From contig DASVEW010000067.1 of NCBI GenBank assembly GCA_036380355.1, forward strand, positions 1-10,505: a DNA stretch of 10,505 nucleotides, given 5' to 3'. Below are positions 6,701-10,505 of the stretch, piece after piece. Origin of the DNA: JACDAN01 sp036380355 (GTDB lineage Bacteria > Actinomycetota > Thermoleophilia > Gaiellales > Gaiellaceae). A program made the translations under genes and the position numbers. The notes below the pieces were generated by a model. That model did not search any database and was not told where the DNA came from. It saw only the letters and a program-made list of their open reading frames with translations. Each line of letters begins with the position of its first letter. Position 1 is the first letter of the stretch.

Positions 6701-8003
6701 CAGGCTCGTCCGCGGCGAGCTCCGGCCGGGCGGAACCGAGCGCGAGTGGTGCGACCCGGACGTCCTGCGACGGATCCGCCGCGCCTCGCTCGCGGCGCTC
6801 CGCAAGGAGGTCGAGCCGGTCGAGCATGTCGCCTTAGCCCGCTTCCTGCCCGGCTGGCACGGGATCGACCGGCGCGCGACCCTCCGCGAGGCGCTTGTCC
6901 CGCTCCAGGGGCTCGCGCTTCCCGTCTTGCTCTGGGAGTCTGAGGTGCTGCCGCGGCGCGTCCCGAACTACGCGCCGGCGCAGCTCGACCAGCTCTGTGC
7001 CACCGGCGAGCTCGTCTGGGTCGGTGCCGGCCTCGACCGGGTCGCCGTCTACTTCCGCGAGGACGCGGCCGTGCTCGGCAAGCCCGAAGGCATCGACCGG
7101 CCCGAGGGCGAGGTGCAGGACAGCATCCGCGAGGCGCTCGCGCGCAGCGCGGAGTTCTGGTTTGACCTGCTCGCTGCCACCGGCCTCGAGTCCGAGGCGG
7201 CGCTGCCCGCGCTCTGGGAGCTCGTCTGGGCCGGGGAGGTGACGAACGACGCCTGGACCCCGCTTCGGGCAGGCCGACGCTACGGCGTGCCGAAGCCCGA
7301 GCGGCGGCCGCGCCGCTTCTCCCGCCGCCGGGCGACCGCGATCACGGCGACCCAGGGGCGCTGGTCGCTCACCGATCGCCTCTTCACCGGCGAGCGTGAC
7401 CCGCGCGCCCTCGCCGAGCTGCTGCTCGAGCGCCAGGGCATCGTCACGCGCGACGGCGTTCGCGCCGAGGGGATCCCGGGCGGCTACTCGGCGGTGTACG
7501 CGGAGCTGAAGGCGCTGGAGACGCTCGGGCTCTGCCGGCGCGGCTACTTCGTGGAAGGGCTGGGAGGTGCGCAGTTCGCCCTGGGCGGAGCGGTGGAGCG
7601 GATTCGCGAGCTTCGGCCCAGGGACGACGAGCCTGCCGACGACGTCTCGGTTCTCGCCGCCGCCGATCCTGCCCAGCCGTACGGCGCGGCTCTCCCGTGG
7701 CCGAAGAGGGCCGGGGCGCGGGCGGCGCGCGTCGCCGGCGCCTACGTCGTCCTGATCGGCGGCGAGGCGGCACTCTTCGTCGAGCGCGGCGGAAAGACGC
7801 TCGTGCCGCTCCGCGACCCCGATCCCGAGTGGCTGCGGCCCGCTCTGGCGGCGCTCGTGGAGCACGTGAAGAGCCGGCGCGGGACGAAGCGCCTGGCCGT
7901 CGAGCGCTTCGACGGCGAGCCGGTGGGGGAGACGGATGCGATGCCGCTCCTCGTGGAGGCGGGCTTCAAGGCCGGGCCCCGCCGAGCAGTGCTCCGACCG
8001 TGA
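3729..8003 (+). CDS. lhr: Lhr-family SF2 ATP-dependent helicase, full length with C-terminal domain
   Basis: 1424 aa. Lhr is a 3'-to-5' single-strand DNA translocase and helicase linked to repair of DNA damage. Superfamily 2 motifs appear in order: APTGSGKT (43-50, Walker A), YVSPLKALNYD (73-83), TTPESL (126-131), DEIH (152-155), SAT (187-189), IVFVNNRR (271-278), ATSSLELGIDMG (325-336) and QRIGRAGH (355-362). The Lhr-specific core follows: a winged-helix/beta-barrel section including ARFRDEIGDWRV (from about 628) and LWQQRLKAQSLLQVAKKYGS (about 741-760). From about 860 onward is the Lhr C-terminal region, which in full-length Lhr resembles AlkZ-type glycosylase folds. It includes FTTREAAERFGID, QGRWSLTDRLF and RRGYFVEGLGGAQFALGGAV. 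The total length is close to bacterial full-length Lhr (about 1500 aa), and I see no frameshift. It is probably transcribed alone. An Nei-type glycosylase lies about 2 kb downstream on the same strand. Confidence 0.96.
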   Translation: MDALSVFSPGTRAWFERTFDGPTPAQELGWPKIASGAHTLIQAPTGSGKTLAAFLYGLDRLLEEPGEGTRLVYVSPLKALNYDIERNLRGPLAGLQADVKVAVRTGDTPQKERQAMLREPPGLLITTPESLFLMLTSRARETLTGVRTLILDEIHAVAGTKRGAHLALSVERLERLTGEPFQRIGLSATQRPMEEIGRFVSGGRPIELVDAGRSKELDVEVVVPLEDMREPGINAEITDLLGTGGESRGQSIWPSIYPRLLELVEAHRSTIVFVNNRRLAERLALRLNELAEKEIARAHHGSLAREQRLEVEELLKRGEIPCLVATSSLELGIDMGAVDLVIQVESPKSVARGLQRIGRAGHDLASVSKGRVFPKFRADLLESAVVVRRMKEGAIEETQIPRNPLDVLGQQIVGIASQEEIEVEELHRLVKRAYPFADLSRVQLENVLDMLAGRYPSDEFAELRPRIVWDRTAGVIRGRGGAARLAVTNAGTIPDRGLFGVHLVDGGGRVGELDEEMVYEARAGQTFMLGASTWRIEEITRDRVLVSPAPGVPGAIPFWKGEGPGRPYELGEAIGKASRELASLPDEKADERLRTEYSLDPLAAKNLMTFLREQEQATGAVPSDLTIVVARFRDEIGDWRVCVLTPYGARVHAPWALAASARLQESLGVDAHVLWSDDGIAFHFPDADAPPPTEQLVLDPDEIDDLVMAELHGTALFGSHFRENAARALLIPRRRPGERTPLWQQRLKAQSLLQVAKKYGSFPVMLETFRECLQDVFDLPALKRLLHGVKTRQIDLVDVESASASPYSASLLFDYIATYMYEDDTPPAERRAQALSLDRDLLRELLGQEELRDLLDPGALDKVETSLAGEAKDADGLHDLLLRRGDLRPGEFDEAFAAVLEAERRAVRVRVGGEERLIAAEDAGRYRDALGAMPPSGLPDAFLESADQPLRSLLARFARGRGPFTTREAAERFGIDPERAEAELTELEREDRLVRGELRPGGTEREWCDPDVLRRIRRASLAALRKEVEPVEHVALARFLPGWHGIDRRATLREALVPLQGLALPVLLWESEVLPRRVPNYAPAQLDQLCATGELVWVGAGLDRVAVYFREDAAVLGKPEGIDRPEGEVQDSIREALARSAEFWFDLLAATGLESEAALPALWELVWAGEVTNDAWTPLRAGRRYGVPKPERRPRRFSRRRATAITATQGRWSLTDRLFTGERDPRALAELLLERQGIVTRDGVRAEGIPGGYSAVYAELKALETLGLCRRGYFVEGLGGAQFALGGAVERIRELRPRDDEPADDVSVLAAADPAQPYGAALPWPKRAGARAARVAGAYVVLIGGEAALFVERGGKTLVPLRDPDPEWLRPALAALVEHVKSRRGTKRLAVERFDGEPVGETDAMPLLVEAGFKAGPRRAVLRP

Positions 8004-8009
8004 TTCTGC

Positions 8010-8381
8010 CTAGCCGACCGCGCTGCGGACCGCCTCCAGATCCTCCGCGCCGAGCACGAGCCTCGTGTTCGTCGCGAGGTAGGCGAGATCGAGGCTGGCG
8101 TCCGCGCCGGCGATCCGCCGTGCGATGACGCCCAGCGCGCCGGGCCGGTCTTCGATGTCGACCACGAGTACCTCTCGCTCGTCGCCCACGTCGAACCCCG
8201 CACCCTCGAGCGCGCCGCGGGCGGCTGCAGCGTCGTCGACGAGCAGGTGCAGGGTGCCGGTTCCCTCGCTCGCGTAGCCGCAGAAGCCCTCGATGTTGAC
8301 GCCGGCGGCGCCGAGCGCCTCGCCCAGCTCCGCCAGGATGCCGGGCCGGTCCTCGAGCGTGATCGTCAGATCCTTCGCCAT
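8010..8381 (-). CDS. Tandem ACT-domain protein
   Basis: 123 aa made of two ACT domains and nothing else. ACT1 (about 4-65) starts LTITLEDRPGILAELGEAL; ACT2 (about 70-120) starts VLVVDIEDRPGALGVIARRI. Both keep the DRPG turn where ACT dimers usually bind amino acids. In the family such domains sense amino acids allosterically, but there is no attached enzyme here, so the partner or target is unknown. The start at 8381 is fixed by a strong Shine-Dalgarno 7 bases upstream; upstream residues in the open frame do not look like ACT. It is the downstream gene of ybaK, whose stop codon lies within this gene's ribosome-binding site. The pairing suggests an amino-acid-related role. Its stop is 6 bases from the convergent lhr stop. 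Confidence 0.85.
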   Translation of the reverse strand: MAKDLTITLEDRPGILAELGEALGAAGVNIEGFCGYASEGTGTLHLLVDDAAAARGALEGAGFDVGDEREVLVVDIEDRPGALGVIARRIAGADASLDLAYLATNTRLVLGAEDLEAVRSAVG

Positions 8382-8384
8382 CTT

Positions 8385-8394
8385 CTCCCCTCCT
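8385..8394 (-). promoter_or_regulatory. Strong Shine-Dalgarno of the ACT-domain gene
   Basis: On the minus strand these bases read AGGAGGGGAG, with AGGAGG (8394-8389) 7 bases before the ATG at 8381. This decides the start over longer in-frame alternatives. The TAG stop of the upstream ybaK gene (8395-8393) overlaps the site, so translation of the two genes may be coupled. Confidence 0.8.
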
Positions 8395-8872
8395 AGCCTT
8401 CGTACGGTTCCCACGCGAGATCGGCCACGTCCGCCCTCGTGATCGCGATCAGATCGGCCGTCCGCACCCGAACCGACCGCTCGTGCGAGCCTGCCTCGAG
8501 CACGACCGTCTCCCGCGCAGCCAGCCTCGAGTCCACCAGCACACGGTCGCCCGCGCCGCCGAAGGGCGGGACGGCACCGAGCTCGAAGTCCGGGTAGTCG
8601 CGAGTGAGATCCTCCTCCGTGGCGAGGTGGATGCGCTTCCCGCCCTCGACGTGCTCACGCACCTTGTGCAGGTCGATCCGCTCGGACGCCGGCAAGACCG
8701 CCCGCACGTAGCCGGCAGGCGTGGAGAGGACGAGGGTCTTCGCGACCTCTTCCGGCTCGACGCCGAGCGCTTTCGCCTCGGCTGCCGCCGTCTCCGTGCG
8801 CGGATGAGGCAGCAGCTCGTAGACGAGGCCCGCTTCGTCGAGGATGGTCGTGACGTCCTTCTCGGCCGTGAT
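8393..8872 (-). CDS. YbaK/EbsC-type aminoacyl-tRNA deacylase, start codon non-canonical or unresolved
   Basis: About 159 aa. Members of the YbaK/ProX family hydrolyse mischarged aminoacyl-tRNAs in trans in the cytoplasm. Numbering from the proposed start: LDEAGLVYELLPHPRTET (11-28) is the typical N-terminus; EEVAKTLVLS (41-50) carries Lys45, matching the conserved catalytic lysine; LPASERIDLHKV (60-71), GAVPPFG (99-105) and DRVLVDSRLA (109-118) match the remaining blocks. Which amino acid is edited cannot be told from sequence. No in-frame ATG, GTG or TTG lies near the N-terminus. The entry starts at ATC (8872-8870), just after GAGGAGG (8880-8874), but only one base separates them, which is too close for a normal ribosome site. 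An ATG at 8891 is out of frame by one base. It is followed by the ACT gene and divergent from the signal peptidase. Confidence 0.82.
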   Translation of the reverse strand: MTAEKDVTTILDEAGLVYELLPHPRTETAAAEAKALGVEPEEVAKTLVLSTPAGYVRAVLPASERIDLHKVREHVEGGKRIHLATEEDLTRDYPDFELGAVPPFGGAGDRVLVDSRLAARETVVLEAGSHERSVRVRTADLIAITRADVADLAWEPYEG

Positions 8873-8944
8873 GCCTCCTCGTCGAAGACATGATCTCAGA
8901 CGCGGTTCCCGGCCGCACTCCAGCGGGCACTCTTCGGCCCGTAG

Positions 8945-9502
8945 ATGAAGGCGATCGCACTGGTCCTGGCGAGCATCGCCCTGGTCGGCTGCAGCCGCAT
9001 GGCCGGGGGAGGCGGCGGCGGCGCGGAGCCGGCCGAGGAATCGCTCGAGGTCGAGGGGTCCTCGATGGAGCCCACGCTGCATTGCGCCAGGCCGGCGCTC
9101 GGCTGCCGGGCAAGGAGCGAGGACGAGGTCGTCATCCGGGCCGTGCAGCGGATCGAGCGCCGCGAGATCGTCGCGTTCGCGGTCGGGCGCCGGGCGCGCA
9201 CGCAATGCGGGGCGGGCGGGCTCTTCGTGAAGCGGGTCGTCGGGCTGGCAGGTGAGCGGGTGTCCTTCCGGGACGGTGCGGTGTACGTGGACGGCCGGCG
9301 CCTGCGCGAGCCGTATGCCGACGGCCCGACCGACCCGGCCGGCGCCGGTGAGGTCGTCGTCCCGAGCCGCCACGTCTTCGTCATCGGCGACAACCGCGCT
9401 CAGTCCTGCGACTCCCGCATCTGGGGACCGCTGGCCGTCCGGCGGATCGTCGGCGTCGCGGTCGCGATCCGGCGCGGCGAGCGGCGCATTCCGCTGCCGT
9501 AG
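8945..9502 (+). CDS. lepB: Type I signal peptidase (S26) with lipobox-like N-terminus
   Basis: 185 aa. It would cleave signal peptides from exported proteins outside the membrane. The S26 boxes are present: EGSSMEPTL (37-45) with catalytic Ser40, FVKRVVGLAGERVSF (94-108) with general-base Lys96, and VFVIGDNRAQSCDSRIWGPL (144-163) with the GDN and SxDSRxWG residues. The N-terminus is a short basic start (MK), a hydrophobic run of 13 residues, then Cys16 in LVGC, which fits a lipobox; a Gly-rich linker (20-26) follows. Most type I signal peptidases have a transmembrane anchor here instead. Extra cysteines (47, 54, 88, 155) could form disulfides. ATG at 8945 is the natural start, with no clear Shine-Dalgarno before it. 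It is smaller than E. coli LepB (324 aa), as is usual for minimal actinobacterial enzymes. The symbol follows family usage. Confidence 0.88.
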   Translation: MKAIALVLASIALVGCSRMAGGGGGGAEPAEESLEVEGSSMEPTLHCARPALGCRARSEDEVVIRAVQRIERREIVAFAVGRRARTQCGAGGLFVKRVVGLAGERVSFRDGAVYVDGRRLREPYADGPTDPAGAGEVVVPSRHVFVIGDNRAQSCDSRIWGPLAVRRIVGVAVAIRRGERRIPLP

Positions 9503-9514
9503 GCTCGTGAACGG

Positions 9515-9946
9515 CTACCGGGAGAGGCGGCCCAACACGATCCCGAAGACCGCGTGCCTCAGGGTCGCCTGCGCGAACGCGCGCCCGTTCGTGAGCAGCG
9601 GAGGGACGCCGTCCTCGCCGCGCGCCGGGTGGTAGCGGTCGACGAAGTACGCGAGCGGATAGAGCGCGACGTGCTCGGCGAGGGCCAGGCCTACGGCGAG
9701 CGGCTCCTTCCGAACCGGAAAGCGGTGGCGCGCCCGGTCGAACGCGAGCCCGAACAGGGCCCCGTTCGCGGCGTGCATCGCGAAGCCGACCGGCCGGGCG
9801 AGCCGGCCGCGCGTGACGGCCTTCCCGAGCACGAGGACGTCCGAGTAGTCGCAGCGGAGAAGCCGCCGGTCGATCGGCTCGACGAGCCCCCATACGGTGG
9901 CGGCGACGGCTCCCGCCAGCGCCGGATGCAGACCCCGCTCGTTCAC
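9515..9946 (-). CDS. Small uncharacterised membrane protein
   Basis: 143 aa from GTG at 9946; an ATG at 9958 would add MLPI and overlap the nei start codon. I do not recognise a named family. Four moderately hydrophobic segments can be seen: LHPALAGAVAATVWGLV near the N-terminus, FAMHAANGALFGLAF in the middle, LAVGLALAEHVALYPLAYFV, and HAVFGIVLGRL at the C-terminus. They are short, Ala/Gly-rich and interrupted by charged or His residues, so the topology is uncertain. The His and Arg in or next to the helices (for example MHAANG, AEHVALYP, RHAVFG) might be functional. Its stop is 12 bases from the convergent signal peptidase stop, with no terminator hairpin between, and its start interlocks with that of nei. 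Confidence 0.65.
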   Translation of the reverse strand: MNERGLHPALAGAVAATVWGLVEPIDRRLLRCDYSDVLVLGKAVTRGRLARPVGFAMHAANGALFGLAFDRARHRFPVRKEPLAVGLALAEHVALYPLAYFVDRYHPARGEDGVPPLLTNGRAFAQATLRHAVFGIVLGRLSR

Positions 9947-9949
9947 AAT
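9944..9949 (+). promoter_or_regulatory. Candidate leaderless -10 element of nei
   Basis: CACAAT (4 of 6 to TATAAT) ends 7 bases before the ATG at 9957, the spacing expected if the ATG is the transcription start. GGGAG at 9951-9955 resembles a Shine-Dalgarno but leaves only one base before the ATG, too close to work well. The hexamer overlaps the GTG start of the divergent membrane protein gene. Confidence 0.4.
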
Positions 9950-9956
9950 CGGGAGC

Positions 9957-10505
9957 ATGCCCGAGGGTGACGCCCTGCACCGCGCCGCGCGCCGTCTCCA
10001 GGTCCTCGTCGGCGAGACCCTCGAGGTCGAGAGCCCGAATCCGCGCGGGGCCGCGACCGGCGTCGCCGAGCAGCTCGACGGCCGCCGCCTCGAGGGCGTG
10101 GAGGCCGTGGGCAAGAACCTGCTCCTGCGCTTCGAGGGCGGGCTCGTGCTCCGCAGCCATCTTCGGATGTCCGGCCGGTGGACAGTTCGGCCCCGGAATT
10201 CGGTCAGCCGCGGCCGTCCCTGGTTGGTGCTGCGAGGGCGGGGCCGCGAGGCGGTTCTGTGGGGCGGCCCGGTGCTCGAGCTCCACAAGCGCGGCGTGCG
10301 GCGGCTCGGCCCGGACATCCTGGCGCGGCCTCCCGATCTCGACCGCATGGTGGCCGGTTTCCGGCGTGGTGACCAGCGGCGCGAGCTCGGCGATGTGCTG
10401 CTCGACCAGCGCGTCGTGGCCGGGATCGGGAACCTCTGGAAGGCGGAGTCGCTCTGGCAGGCCCGCGTCTCGCCGTGGCGACCGGTCGGCGAGACGACCG
10501 ACGAG
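9957..10505 (+). CDS. nei: Nei/Fpg-family DNA glycosylase/AP lyase, C-terminus cut by window edge
   Basis: 183 codons are visible. The enzyme removes oxidised bases and cleaves the abasic site. After Met removal the N-terminus is PEGD: the proline is the Schiff-base nucleophile and the glutamate is catalytic, and MPEGD favours Nei (endonuclease VIII) over Fpg (usually MPELPEV). Lys53 in GKNLLLRF is the conserved beta-hairpin lysine; SHLRMSGRW (67-75) is the next block. The helix-two-turn-helix region is entered at LGDVLLDQRVVAGIGNLWKAE (144-164), with the GIGN turn at 156-159. The C-terminal zinc finger lies beyond the window, so its cysteines cannot be checked. The gene is on the same strand as lhr, about 2 kb downstream. 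In mycobacteria lhr and an nei gene are neighbours, which supports a shared repair role. Confidence 0.92.
   Translation, partial: MPEGDALHRAARRLQVLVGETLEVESPNPRGAATGVAEQLDGRRLEGVEAVGKNLLLRFEGGLVLRSHLRMSGRWTVRPRNSVSRGRPWLVLRGRGREAVLWGGPVLELHKRGVRRLGPDILARPPDLDRMVAGFRRGDQRRELGDVLLDQRVVAGIGNLWKAESLWQARVSPWRPVGETTDE

Noticed and set aside
4467..6827. Very long open frame on the minus strand (786 codons) inside lhr
   Set aside because: It is fully antisense to lhr, whose helicase motifs run unbroken on the plus strand. Its composition (Arg/Leu/Glu/Val/Asp-rich, no domain) is the usual shadow of a high-GC gene.
6834..7865. Second long minus-strand frame (343 codons) in the 3' part of lhr
   Set aside because: Antisense to the Lhr C-terminal region, with no recognisable motif and shadow-type composition.
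8004..8009. Possible terminator between convergent lhr and ACT genes
   Set aside because: Only six bases (TTCTGC) separate the stops, with no hairpin or T-run.
9381..10286. Minus-strand frame of 301 codons across the membrane gene and nei
   Set aside because: Antisense to nei, whose PEGD, Lys53 and GIGN residues are in place; the other portion is a shadow of the membrane gene.
1..10505. CRISPR array, tRNA, rRNA, insertion sequence, attachment site or phage genes
   Set aside because: No repeat-spacer periodicity, cloverleaf, rRNA-like block, transposase/integrase motif or direct-repeat boundary was seen on either strand.

Overview
The window is very GC-rich (roughly 70% by eye) with strong G/C third-position bias. 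It is tightly packed with genes on both strands: the gaps are mostly under 75 bases, and no stretch over 300 bases lacks a gene. The gene set points to a high-GC actinobacterium. Relevant markers are a full-length Lhr helicase close to an Nei-type DNA glycosylase, a BCP/PrxQ-type peroxiredoxin with a long insert, a DUF1028 protein, and a type I signal peptidase with a Cys-rich periplasmic domain. The signal peptidase resembles those I associate with Thermoleophilia (Gaiellales/Solirubrobacterales), but the lineage is an inference. Nothing looks recently transferred: there is no integrase, transposase, tRNA, rRNA or CRISPR array.

Layout. (1) Positions 1-1930, minus strand: a three-gene operon of HIT-like protein, peroxiredoxin and DUF1028 protein, joined by two ATGA stop/start overlaps. 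DUF1028 runs off the left edge. (2) Positions 1950-2255, plus strand: a HIT-family gene that ends before its catalytic histidine triad, probably a pseudogene, only 19 bases from the other HIT-like gene. (3) Positions 2322-3089, plus strand: an uncharacterised conserved protein resembling PPPDE/DeSI permuted-papain proteins. Its 3' end runs 187 bases into a convergent SAM methyltransferase gene (2903-3676, minus). (4) Positions 3729-8003: a complete lhr gene filling 40% of the window. (5) Positions 8010-8872, minus: a YbaK-type trans-editing deacylase followed by a double-ACT-domain protein. (6) Positions 8945-9502, plus: signal peptidase I with a lipobox-like N-terminus. (7) Positions 9515-9946, minus: a small membrane protein. 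(8) Positions 9957 to the right edge, plus: an Nei/Fpg-family glycosylase, truncated by the window.

How the genes fit together. Most look like housekeeping functions: DNA repair (Lhr, Nei), peroxide detoxification (peroxiredoxin), nucleotide hydrolysis or transfer (HIT), translation quality control (YbaK) and protein export (signal peptidase). I see no convincing dedicated novel system. The more interesting points are structural. Several genes start right after a -10-like hexamer with no Shine-Dalgarno, which suggests leaderless transcripts. Two divergent pairs have intertwined starts. The ybaK gene has no canonical start codon. The PPPDE-like protein appears to have Ser where Cys is expected, and the signal peptidase may be lipid-anchored.
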